Position numbers and translations under genes: made by a program. The notes below the pieces were generated by a model. The model made no database searches. It had not been told where the DNA came from and saw only the letters and a list, made by a program, of their open reading frames with translations. A stretch of DNA of 59,346 nucleotides, taken from contig CAJOGQ010000003.1 in NCBI GenBank assembly GCA_905234125.1, positions 1 to 59,346 on the forward strand, written 5' to 3'. Below are positions 25,964-33,111 of the stretch, piece after piece; the first letter of the stretch is position 1; each line of letters begins with the position of its first letter. This DNA comes from an uncultured Bacteroidaceae bacterium (GTDB lineage: Bacteria > Bacteroidota > Bacteroidia > Bacteroidales > Bacteroidaceae).

Positions 25964-27466
25964 TTAATCCTGCAGGTGTAGCACAAAGCGGACACCCTTT
26001 GTGAAAGCTGGGTCAATCTCAAGGTCGCCATTCATCTTCATGGCCATCTGCTTGCAGGTTGGGAGACCCAGTCCATCGCCCTTGGTGAGGTCACAAACTT
26101 CACGGAAAGGCTTGAAGATTTCCTCACGCTGTTCTTCTGGGATGAAACTGCCTGTGTTCGACACCAGGAACTGATGCTTGTGGGCACCTCTCTTCTTGTA
26201 TTCCAGCGTGATGTGTCCACCTTCTGGGGTGTAGTTGATAGCGTTGTTCAGCAAGTGGAGCAAGATGTGTGATACGTATGCCTTGTTGATATTCACCGTC
26301 ATCTTGGGGGCATCAGCCTTCAAGGCAACGTCACCCTTCAGCTTCGGCTGAACCTTGCTCACCAGTTCTTCGCAGAATGAAGCCAATTGGACTTCCTCAC
26401 GCTCAATCTTTTCCGTGGAGTTCTCCAGTTCAGAAAGCGTCTGGATGTGGTCAGCGAAGTCCAGCAAAGCCTTCACCTCTGGCTTGCTGTTGTCCAGCTT
26501 CTGCAGGGTAGGATACAACTGGGCGGAGATGTTGTTGATGAACTTGGCCTGCATAGCATTGTTCTCGTTCAACTGACGAATGGTCTTCTTCTGCTTGCGT
26601 GTCAACAGCATATAGCGCATCAGCACCAAGGCTCCCAACACCAGCGCAACAGCCAGCACACCAGCCAGGATGCCCAGTCCCCAAATCACAGCCTGACGAG
26701 CAGTCAGCGAGCTGTCCTTCTCTTCGATGATGGCTTCGTCGTCGGCAATCTCCTTCTTCAGCACGCCCACCGTATCGGCCAGCGCCAAGGCATTGGCAGA
26801 GTCCTTCCAGGCCAGATAGCTTTTGTAGCTCTCTGCCACCAGGCTCGCGTTGTTGCTCTTGCGGCCATTGGCAATCAGCGTCTGATACACCTCGTCCACC
26901 TTGCCATACTGCTTCGAGGCCGTCAGTTTGCTGGCCATCTCCTTGAAGGTGGCATTGCCCTTGTCGTTCTGTCCGAAGGTGTAATAATAAATTGTCTTGT
27001 TGTAAAGCAGGTCGTTGGTCAGTTTCTCATCACCCGAAGCGTTGGCAAACTTCTCCATGTTGCCCAACTGCTCCACGATGCTGGCCGTCTTCCGCATCTT
27101 CATGTACATCAGGAAACGCTCCTTCGATGTCAGATAGTGCATCGCAGCTTTGGCGGTTCCCTGACCCTTCGCCTCGATGGTTTGGTCGATGCGACGTAAC
27201 AAATCGAAAGCCTCCTTGTAGAGATTCTCCTTGGCGTAGTAGAGCGCATTGCCCTTCACGCCACATTCCACACCTTGTTGCACCTGCCCCTTGTTGACAT
27301 AGTCATCAAACGCCTTAATGTACAACGCACGGGCAGCAATCAAATTGCCCGCATCATACTCTTTCTCTGCCCGCGTCTGCAATTCACTCTTGGACACACC
27401 CTGTGCCATCACCACTGAACAGCAGACCAGCAGATTCAGAAATAGAACAAAAAACTTTTTTCTCAT
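25964..27466 (-). CDS. TPR-containing sensor kinase-like protein with degenerate kinase motifs
   Basis: This 500-aa protein has a signal peptide (1-21), a TPR-like helical periplasmic region (about 25-250), a membrane helix at about 260-285, and a cytoplasmic HisKA/HATPase-like region. The phosphoacceptor site reads FINNISAQLYPTL, with no His where NISHELRTPL is usual. The ATP-binding domain keeps the N box (LLNNAINYT) and GDGLGLP, but the DxGxG box reads VSNTGSFIP. It may be a pseudokinase or an atypical ATP-binding regulator. No response regulator is adjacent. The family is common in Bacteroidales, so the loss is likely old. Confidence 0.8.
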   Translation of the reverse strand: MRKKFFVLFLNLLVCCSVVMAQGVSKSELQTRAEKEYDAGNLIAARALYIKAFDDYVNKGQVQQGVECGVKGNALYYAKENLYKEAFDLLRRIDQTIEAKGQGTAKAAMHYLTSKERFLMYMKMRKTASIVEQLGNMEKFANASGDEKLTNDLLYNKTIYYYTFGQNDKGNATFKEMASKLTASKQYGKVDEVYQTLIANGRKSNNASLVAESYKSYLAWKDSANALALADTVGVLKKEIADDEAIIEEKDSSLTARQAVIWGLGILAGVLAVALVLGALVLMRYMLLTRKQKKTIRQLNENNAMQAKFINNISAQLYPTLQKLDNSKPEVKALLDFADHIQTLSELENSTEKIEREEVQLASFCEELVSKVQPKLKGDVALKADAPKMTVNINKAYVSHILLHLLNNAINYTPEGGHITLEYKKRGAHKHQFLVSNTGSFIPEEQREEIFKPFREVCDLTKGDGLGLPTCKQMAMKMNGDLEIDPAFTKGVRFVLHLQD

Positions 27467-27513
27467 TGTATAAACACTTTATCTATTAGATAGTACATAA
27501 TCAATTCGAGCCA

Positions 27514-27544
27514 CAAAATTAGGCAATTATTTTATTACCTTCAA
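27514..27544 (-). promoter_or_regulatory. Promoter of the degenerate sensor kinase gene
   Basis: TTG at 27544-27542, 20 nt, TAATTTTG at 27521-27514. The start codon is 48 nt downstream. Confidence 0.65.
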
Positions 27545-27606
27545 GGATAAAAGCAAAAAAATAACAAGAATAGCCCAAATTCCTCTTTTTTCACCATTCT
27601 TTTTCG

Positions 27607-27614
27607 TACCTTTG
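27607..27614 (+). promoter_or_regulatory. -7 box of argB
   Basis: TACCTTTG, 28 nt before the argB start. No convincing TTG at -33. Confidence 0.5.
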
Positions 27615-27642
27615 CACATTATTCTATATACATTATTGATAA

Positions 27643-28440
27643 ATGAAAGAGGTAACAGTGATTAAGGTGGGGGGTAAAATCGTGGAAGACGAGGAAACAC
27701 TCCAACAACTACTGAGGGATTTCAGCGCCATCGAAGGAGCGAAGGTGCTGGTGCATGGTGGCGGACGTTCGGCCACGAAAGTTGCGTCGCAGTTAGGAAT
27801 CGAGAGCACCATGATTGGTGGCCGGCGAGTGACAGACGAGGAGATGTTGCGCGTGGTGACGATGGTGTATGGCGGTTTGGTGAACAAGAACATCGTGGCA
27901 CGCTTGCAGGCTTGTGGCATCAATGCGCTGGGTCTGACGGGTGCTGACATGAATGTGATGCGCTCGCACAAACGTCCCTTGAAGAAGGTGAAGATGGACG
28001 ACGGCACGGAGCAGATGGTGGACTTCGGCTTCGTGGGCGATGTGGATGCGTGTGACGGACGGATGTTGGCCACGCTGATAGAGGAGGGAGTGGTGCCTGT
28101 GATGGCTCCATTGACGCACGACCAGAAGGGCAACCTCCTGAACACGAACGCTGACACCATCGCTGGCGAGACGGCGAAGGCTTTGGCTTTGTATTTTGAT
28201 GTGACGCTCATCTACTGCTTTGAGCATGCCGGCGTGCTGACCGATCCGGAAGATGAAGCTTCCGTCATTCCCCACATCACGGCAGAGAGCTTTGAGCAGT
28301 TGAAGGCTGACGGCATCGTGAGTGGCGGGATGATTCCCAAGATAGAGAATGCCCTCGAAGCTGTGAGGACAGGTGTGAAGAGGGTCATCATCACAAAGGC
28401 GGATGCCATTGAGGGGACAAAAGGAACCTGCATCAATTAA
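27643..28440 (+). CDS. argB: Acetylglutamate kinase
   Basis: This 265-aa amino-acid kinase phosphorylates N-acetylglutamate, the second step of arginine synthesis (acetylated derivatives may differ in Bacteroidetes). Motifs are VIKVGGKIVED (ATP site), KVLVHGGGRSAT, GLVNKNIVARLQ and NTNADTIAGETAKAL (substrate and ATP sites), then GVLTDPEDEASVI and GGMIPKIENALEAVRTGVKRV. It has the usual length. No other arginine genes lie nearby; a mini-element separates it from the sigma factor gene. Confidence 0.95.
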   Translation: MKEVTVIKVGGKIVEDEETLQQLLRDFSAIEGAKVLVHGGGRSATKVASQLGIESTMIGGRRVTDEEMLRVVTMVYGGLVNKNIVARLQACGINALGLTGADMNVMRSHKRPLKKVKMDDGTEQMVDFGFVGDVDACDGRMLATLIEEGVVPVMAPLTHDQKGNLLNTNADTIAGETAKALALYFDVTLIYCFEHAGVLTDPEDEASVIPHITAESFEQLKADGIVSGGMIPKIENALEAVRTGVKRVIITKADAIEGTKGTCIN

Positions 28441-28448
28441 CAATATAT

Positions 28449-28537
28449 AATGTATAATATATAATAACCATCCGGCTTGTGGGCATCGCGTCAGCGGCTT
28501 GTGGGCATCGCGTCAGCCTTATTATATATTATACATT
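28449..28537. repeat. Mini-element with inverted AT arms and a duplicated core
   Basis: The arm AATGTATAATATATAATAA (28449-28467) is the exact reverse complement of 28519-28537. Between them, a 22-bp segment containing GGGCATCGCGTCAG is perfectly duplicated (28473-28494 and 28495-28516), preceded by CCATCCGG. The element lies between argB and the sigma factor start. Confidence 0.85.
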
Positions 28538-28557
28538 GTCAATTATATATTAATCAA

Positions 28558-29064
28558 GTGGATTTCAGGCACGACATACTTCCGCTGAAGAATATCATCT
28601 TCCGTACAGCGTTGCGCATCATCCTGAACAGGGAGGAGGCGGAGGACATCGTGCAGGATACGTTGGTGAAGTTGTGGGAACGGCGCGAGGAACTGGATGA
28701 GGTGGAGAACTTGGAGGCCTTTGCGCTGACGATGGCGAGGAATCTGGCCATCGACAGGAAGGAGAAGATGGACAATCAACATGTGTCGTTTGACGATGAG
28801 GCACATGACCGTCCTGATGACGAACAGGGGGATGCCGACAGGCGACTGGTGCAGAGGGAAACAACGGGTTTCATCGCAGACATCATCAACTCTCTGCCTG
28901 AAAAACAACGCACCCTCGTCCAATTGAGAGATATTGAAGGAAAAACATATCAAGAGATTGCAACCGTGTTAAGCATCTCAGAATCAGACGTAAAAGTATC
29001 GCTCTTCCGTGCGAGGAAAGAGATGAGAGAAAAAATTTTGCAAAAAAAGTCACTTTTCTTGTAA
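28558..29064 (+). CDS. ECF-type RNA polymerase sigma factor
   Basis: This 168-aa protein has region 2 (ILNREEAEDIVQDTLVKLWERRE, in residues about 20-43, with the typical DIVQDTFLKLW pattern) and region 4 (LPEKQRTLVQLRDIEG and YQEIATVLSISESDVK, a helix-turn-helix). The start is placed at the GTG at 28558, giving VDFRHDILPLKNIIF as expected for Bacteroidales ECF factors; upstream frames run through the mini-element. The gene at 29120 may encode its regulator. Confidence 0.9.
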   Translation: MDFRHDILPLKNIIFRTALRIILNREEAEDIVQDTLVKLWERREELDEVENLEAFALTMARNLAIDRKEKMDNQHVSFDDEAHDRPDDEQGDADRRLVQRETTGFIADIINSLPEKQRTLVQLRDIEGKTYQEIATVLSISESDVKVSLFRARKEMREKILQKKSLFL

Positions 29065-29119
29065 CTTTTTCGTTTCTCATCCGTCATTACTAATAGAAGC
29101 GTAAAACAATTCACCCAAT

Positions 29120-29632
29120 ATGGATTACAAGTACATCGAACAGCTCTTGGAAAGTTACTTCTCATGCACCACCACGTTGCAGGAGGAGCAAATCCTGCGT
29201 TCATTCTTCTCGCAAGAGGATGTGCCTGGACATCTGGTTCAGTATGCTGACCTCTTCAACTATGAGGCAGAGGCTAAGGAGGCGACGTTGGGTGAGGATT
29301 TCGACGAACGGTTGATGGCACGTATCGAGGCTACTGAATCGAAAGACCAGCAAGTGGAGAAGGCACGTGTCATCAAGATGGCCACACCTCATTTTGCACC
29401 ATTCTTTAAGGCAGCAGCGGTGGTGGCAATGGCATTGACCGTAGGACGTGCGGCTGAGCATGCCATCGGAGAGCAAGAGGCTGAGGAGAACAGCAACATA
29501 GTGGCTGTTGACCCCTACATCAAGACAGGGGATGTGCAGCAGGCCATTCGTGTGAAGGATGTGAGTCAGGCAGAGATGAAAGCCACCAACGACTCCATCA
29601 TCAGCATCTCCACCGACGACGAGATCCAATAG
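29120..29632 (+). CDS. Probable membrane-anchored partner (anti-sigma candidate) of the ECF factor
   Basis: This 170-aa protein has an N-terminal helical domain starting MDYKYIEQLLESYFSCTTTLQEEQ, as often seen beside Bacteroidales ECF sigma genes. A predicted membrane helix at about residues 92-109 (APFFKAAAVVAMALTVG) precedes an acidic periplasmic tail. It has no ZAS (HxxxCxxC) motif, so a role as an anti-sigma factor is inferred from gene order (55 nt after the sigma gene) and topology only. It is followed by a structured 3' region. Confidence 0.6.
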   Translation: MDYKYIEQLLESYFSCTTTLQEEQILRSFFSQEDVPGHLVQYADLFNYEAEAKEATLGEDFDERLMARIEATESKDQQVEKARVIKMATPHFAPFFKAAAVVAMALTVGRAAEHAIGEQEAEENSNIVAVDPYIKTGDVQQAIRVKDVSQAEMKATNDSIISISTDDEIQ

Positions 29633-29698
29633 GAAGTGAACTTTTGCTTTTAATGAGATAAATAAACAATTAATGCTTAACTAAACCAAGAAAACGTA

Positions 29699-29845
29699 TA
29701 GAAGGGGAAGCTGTGAAGCCCACCACCTTCTCGCCAAATGGAGGATTCTCCTAGGCAAATGAACTTAGGTTCAATTCTCTTAAAAAACCAACTTCGTGCT
29801 TAGGCACGAAAAAAGGGGCAACTCAGTGAAGAGATGCCCCTTTTT
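29699..29845 (+). ncRNA. Candidate structured RNA ending in a terminator
   Basis: A chain of hairpins is visible. AGAAGG/CCTTCT (29700-29705 with 29726-29731) encloses GCT-GTGA-AGC with a GNRA-type loop. GCC...GGC (29733-29756) encloses GGAG-GATT-CTCC. GAAC-TTAG-GTTC spans 29761-29772, TTCGTGC-TTAG-GCACGAA spans 29793-29810, and then the terminator follows. It may be a small RNA or a 3' UTR of the preceding gene. I could not match it to a named RNA family; strand is inferred from the terminal T-run. Confidence 0.35.
29810..29845. terminator. Bidirectional intrinsic terminator
   Basis: AAAAAGGGGCA (29810-29820) pairs with TGCCCCTTTTT (29835-29845). It lies between the convergent anti-sigma candidate and the hotdog gene and has T-runs in both directions. 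Confidence 0.85.
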
Positions 29846-29850
29846 CTTAT

Positions 29851-30273
29851 TTATTTCCGTTTTATAATCCGATTCGTCACTCGCTCAGCAGAGATGACGG
29901 TGCCATCTTCGCCCACGATGTCCACATTCCACACATGAGTGCTCTTGCCAGCATGAATCAGACGTGCTTTCCCATAGACCTTTCCCTCTGTGGCTGACAT
30001 CGCAACATGACTGGCATTCACTTCTGTGCCACATACAGCGAGGCTTTCATCGTAGTTGGTCAGATGGAGAGACCCCACACCTGCGATCGTTTCAGCCAAC
30101 GTAAGAGAGGCTCCTCCATGCAACACACCCAGATACTGGCGTGTCTGAGGGGAGATAGGCATCTCAGCCACAGCATACTCATCGTCAGTAGGCAAAAAAC
30201 GGATGCCTAAGGTCTCAATGATGGTACCCTGCATGCGCGAGTGAAGGAAATCACATTCTTGCTGCGTCAACAT
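29851..30273 (-). CDS. Hotdog-fold thioesterase (PaaI/YbgC-like)
   Basis: This 140-aa protein has LGVLHGGASLTLAETIAG (H52-G-G and E61), the active-site pattern of hotdog-fold acyl-CoA thioesterases of the PaaI/MenI type. Bacteroidales homologues often sit with menaquinone genes and may act as DHNA-CoA thioesterase; no men gene is here, so the substrate is open. It is probably last in the greA-HIT-hotdog transcript, after an 87-nt spacer holding a mini-element. Confidence 0.85.
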   Translation of the reverse strand: MLTQQECDFLHSRMQGTIIETLGIRFLPTDDEYAVAEMPISPQTRQYLGVLHGGASLTLAETIAGVGSLHLTNYDESLAVCGTEVNASHVAMSATEGKVYGKARLIHAGKSTHVWNVDIVGEDGTVISAERVTNRIIKRK

Positions 30274-30278
30274 GACAA

Positions 30279-30370
30279 TATATAATGTATAATTTATAAT
30301 ATATAATAAAAGCTTCCGCCTTGTTGCCCTGCATACCGCATGGCTATTCTACATTATATATTATGAATTA
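30279..30370. repeat. Mini-element with inverted AT heptamer arms
   Basis: Left arm units AATATAT/AATGTAT/AATTTAT/AATATAT and right arm units ATTATAT/ATTATGA/ATTATAT/ATTGTAT are inverted copies. They flank a core with CTTCCGCCTTGTTG and CGCATGGCTATTCT. The element fills the spacer between the HIT and hotdog genes. Confidence 0.75.
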
Positions 30371-30756
30371 TATATTGTATAGATTTTGTCGGCAATCTCC
30401 TTCATCTCCTCAGCAGAAAGACTGAGTTTGGGATTGGCGAAGTTCATATCCTTCTCGCTCTGCATGGGGATGAGGTGGATATGTGCGTGGGGCACTTCCA
30501 GACCCAACACAGCCTGACCCACTTTCACACAGGGGAAAGCCTTCTTGATGGCTACAGCCACTTTCTTGGCAAACACCTCGAAACGTGCCAGTTCATCATC
30601 TTCCATGTCGAAGATGTAATCTACCTCACGGCGTGGAATGACCAGCGTGTGGCCTTTCACCAACGGGTTGATGTCGAGGAACGCGTAAAACTCATCGTTC
30701 TCGGCACACTTGTACGAAGGAATCTCCCCCGCTGCGATTTTAGCAAAAATACCCAT
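30361..30756 (-). CDS. HIT family protein (HinT-like)
   Basis: This 131-aa histidine-triad protein has HAHIHLIP (H90, H92, H94), the HxHxH catalytic motif of HinT-type purine nucleoside phosphoramidases, and the usual N-terminus IFAKIAAGEIPSYKCAEND. It is cytoplasmic. It follows greA after only 4 nt, a pairing common in Bacteroidales. Confidence 0.92.
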   Translation of the reverse strand: MGIFAKIAAGEIPSYKCAENDEFYAFLDINPLVKGHTLVIPRREVDYIFDMEDDELARFEVFAKKVAVAIKKAFPCVKVGQAVLGLEVPHAHIHLIPMQSEKDMNFANPKLSLSAEEMKEIADKIYTIYNS

Positions 30757-30760
30757 AGCC

Positions 30761-31231
30761 TTATCCGAAACTGATGTTCATGATTTCAAACTTCATCACG
30801 CCACGTGGCACAGTCACCTCTGCCACATCGCCCACCTTCTTGCCAAGGAGACCCTGTGCAATTGGGGTCTTGATGGAAATCTTGTTCTCACGCAGATTGG
30901 CCTCCCCCTCGCTCACGATGGTGTACACGAGCTTCATGCCATTCTCCACATTCTTCAGTTCCACCTTCGAAAGAATCTGCACCTCATCCGTCTTGGTGAG
31001 TTTCGATGGATCAAGGATTTTGGTGTTGGCAAGGATTGCCTTCAACTCAGCAATCTTCGTTTCCAGTTTACCTTGAGCTTCTTTCGCCGCATCATACTCA
31101 GCGTTCTCTGACAGGTCGCCTTTTTCGCGAGCCTCCGCAATCTGGCGGATTACCTCTGGGCGATCCACTTCTTCCAGTTGCTTGATTTGGGCACGAAGTT
31201 TATCGTAACCCTCTTGTGACATATAAGCCAT
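30761..31231 (-). CDS. greA: Transcription elongation factor GreA
   Basis: This 156-aa protein rescues backtracked RNA polymerase by stimulating cleavage of the transcript 3' end. The N-terminal coiled coil contains the acidic tip (GDLSENAEYDAAKEAQG), and the C-terminal FKBP-like domain has LGKKVGDVAEV. It is first of the greA-HIT(-hotdog) unit. The leader of about 110 nt contains a hairpin plus T-run (31284-31322) that looks like an attenuator. Confidence 0.96.
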   Translation of the reverse strand: MAYMSQEGYDKLRAQIKQLEEVDRPEVIRQIAEAREKGDLSENAEYDAAKEAQGKLETKIAELKAILANTKILDPSKLTKTDEVQILSKVELKNVENGMKLVYTIVSEGEANLRENKISIKTPIAQGLLGKKVGDVAEVTVPRGVMKFEIMNISFG

Positions 31232-31283
31232 AATTATCTTTTTTGTTTAGTTTTTCTTGTTACTAAAAGATGTCTTTTTTCGA

Positions 31284-31322
31284 AGACGAAAAGAAAAAGA
31301 ATCCCGACACTCATCATGTCGG
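31284..31322 (-). terminator. Hairpin with T-run in the greA leader (attenuator or upstream terminator)
   Basis: On the minus strand CCGACA (31322-31317), a 7-nt loop and TGTCGG (31309-31304) are followed by GATTCTTTTTCTTTTCG. It lies between the greA promoter (31348-31378) and the greA start (31231). It also lies downstream of the beta-barrel gene stop (31408), so it could serve that gene. Confidence 0.6.
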
Positions 31323-31347
31323 AACCCTTCCAATCTTTTTCCGCGTG

Positions 31348-31378
31348 CAAAGGTACGGGTTTTCCTTTATTCTGCCAA
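31348..31378 (-). promoter_or_regulatory. Promoter of greA
   Basis: TTG at 31378-31376, 20 nt, TACCTTTG at 31355-31348. It matches the consensus fully and is the only such match between the beta-barrel stop and greA. Confidence 0.7.
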
Positions 31379-31407
31379 ATTTTTCACTATTTTTTTTCAT
31401 TTTGGGG

Positions 31408-33066
31408 TTAAAAGGACAGAGCAAAGCCTCCCAAGAAGTTCGCACCAATGTTCCGATAACCATAAAAACGGTCATAGTTCTGATTCAGCAGATTGTCACC
31501 CTTCACGAAGAGTGTGATGGGCTGTTTGATGGGCAAGGTGTAACGCAGGCTGGCACCCAGATTGATGGTGTGGGGGCGTTTGTACTGAGGGTCGTCCTCT
31601 GTGCCGATGTCCTCCTGATGATAGACATCGTATTTCCAATCGATGCCAAAGTACAAGCCATGCATCAGTTTCACGTCAGCCTTCCAATCCATCGCGAAGA
31701 CAGGAGTGGTGTAGTTGCCTGTTACCCATCGAGAGACCTCCTCATCTTCCCACTTCTCGAAAAAGAGCTGGTTCTTGGCATCCACTTTCAGGATGTCTTC
31801 GTAAGTGTATGAGAAGTCCGCATCAAGCGTGAAATCATTGCACTTGTAGAACTCCACCATTCCCAAATAGTGACCAAACGCATCGGTGTTTAACCACTCC
31901 ATCGCATACTCATTATCTCCTCGCAGATACGTACCTTTGATTTGACCACTGAAACCCTTGTAATCCTTGAACTTGTAACCAGCGCTTACTTCCACCTGAT
32001 AAAAGACAGGATCCATCTTGAATTTCTTTCCTATCTCAGGAGGAATCATCGCGAAGTAAGTGTGTTCAGAAGAGAAGGTGCGGAAGGTGTTGTCCTCCTC
32101 ACAGCCCGACACACCCACAAACGCATCGCTTTTGGGGTTGATGTGGTAGGTGAACGATGCATCAGGAGCCACGTTTCCGGCTGTGCTGATGAACACACCC
32201 AATTGCAAGTCCATCAAATCTGTACTATATAAATAATGTGGGGTGAAACGCATTCTGGTGATGCCTTTCAGTTCCTTGTTGCCGTATGACGAAGAGAAGA
32301 CATTCATTCCAAGTCCCACGCTGTGCTCATCGGTGAACTCGTAAGAGGCATCAGCATCAGCATGCAACAACGTCTCTCCCAACTTATCGTCAAGACTGGT
32401 GCGATAGGTCTGATTGAAAAAATCTATGCCTCCAGAGGCCTCGATGCTAAAGTTTCCAATCTCGAAGGGAGTGAAGCCTATGACGGCATTGCCCAGCACA
32501 TCGTGTTGCTTGTCTGTGGCAGTAACACCTCCCATATAGTTGTAGAGGTGGTTCTCGAAGGCTCCCTTCACAAAGAAGTCCATGCCATTGTCGAAACGGT
32601 GATTATACTTCAGCCCTGCACGGTTCTGATAGTCACGGCTCTTCCAGGCCTGTGGATAGAAAAAATCATTCTTCTTTGCCTTGCCGTTAAAGCCCTTCAG
32701 CGATAAGTCCAGGGTCAAGGCATCGTTCTCAGTTAGGTCAAACTGATACGCAGCCTTGCCATCCACTCTGCCTAATACACCACCACTCAGGTGTACATAG
32801 CCCTTCTTGTTGCCCTTCCACACGGCCTCACTCTCGTAGTCGCCCAATGGTTCTAGCACATACTCATTCAGGGGTTGCCCCTCCACAGCATACTGCATCG
32901 TGTAGTGGGTCACCTTCGTGTCAGCCACTTGGGTCTTCACCTCCACCTTCTTCACATCCGTCACCACAGGTTTCACCTCGTTCGTCACTTCCACCGTGTT
33001 GTCTAACTGTGCAAAGGAAACCAAGCACGAACAACTAAATACTAAAAGTGATATGTTCCTTTTCAT
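31408..33066 (-). CDS. Plug-less TonB-receptor-like outer-membrane beta-barrel
   Basis: This 552-aa protein has a signal peptide (MKRNISLLVFSCSCLVSFAQ), a short linker rich in Val/Lys/Thr (21-55), then beta-strand-rich sequence to the end. It finishes IGANFLGGFALSF, a typical outer-membrane C-terminal beta-signal, and SLRYTLPIKQPITLFVKGDNLLNQ resembles the last strands of TonB-dependent receptors. No plug domain or carboxypeptidase-like repeat is present. It is encoded 45 nt after a secreted TPR protein in one operon, so the two probably act together; the substrate or role is unknown. Confidence 0.75.
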   Translation of the reverse strand: MKRNISLLVFSCSCLVSFAQLDNTVEVTNEVKPVVTDVKKVEVKTQVADTKVTHYTMQYAVEGQPLNEYVLEPLGDYESEAVWKGNKKGYVHLSGGVLGRVDGKAAYQFDLTENDALTLDLSLKGFNGKAKKNDFFYPQAWKSRDYQNRAGLKYNHRFDNGMDFFVKGAFENHLYNYMGGVTATDKQHDVLGNAVIGFTPFEIGNFSIEASGGIDFFNQTYRTSLDDKLGETLLHADADASYEFTDEHSVGLGMNVFSSSYGNKELKGITRMRFTPHYLYSTDLMDLQLGVFISTAGNVAPDASFTYHINPKSDAFVGVSGCEEDNTFRTFSSEHTYFAMIPPEIGKKFKMDPVFYQVEVSAGYKFKDYKGFSGQIKGTYLRGDNEYAMEWLNTDAFGHYLGMVEFYKCNDFTLDADFSYTYEDILKVDAKNQLFFEKWEDEEVSRWVTGNYTTPVFAMDWKADVKLMHGLYFGIDWKYDVYHQEDIGTEDDPQYKRPHTINLGASLRYTLPIKQPITLFVKGDNLLNQNYDRFYGYRNIGANFLGGFALSF

Positions 33067-33111
33067 ATTTTATTCTTATCTTTATTGTTCAGTTCTTCCG
33101 CAGGATGACTT

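Noticed and set aside
28477..28557. N-terminal extension of the ECF sigma factor
   Set aside because: It is encoded by the duplicated mini-element core and AT arms, not protein-like; the GTG at 28558 gives the expected family start.
29120..29632. Classic zinc-binding anti-sigma factor
   Set aside because: No HxxxCxxC motif; only topology and position support the role, so it is kept as a candidate.
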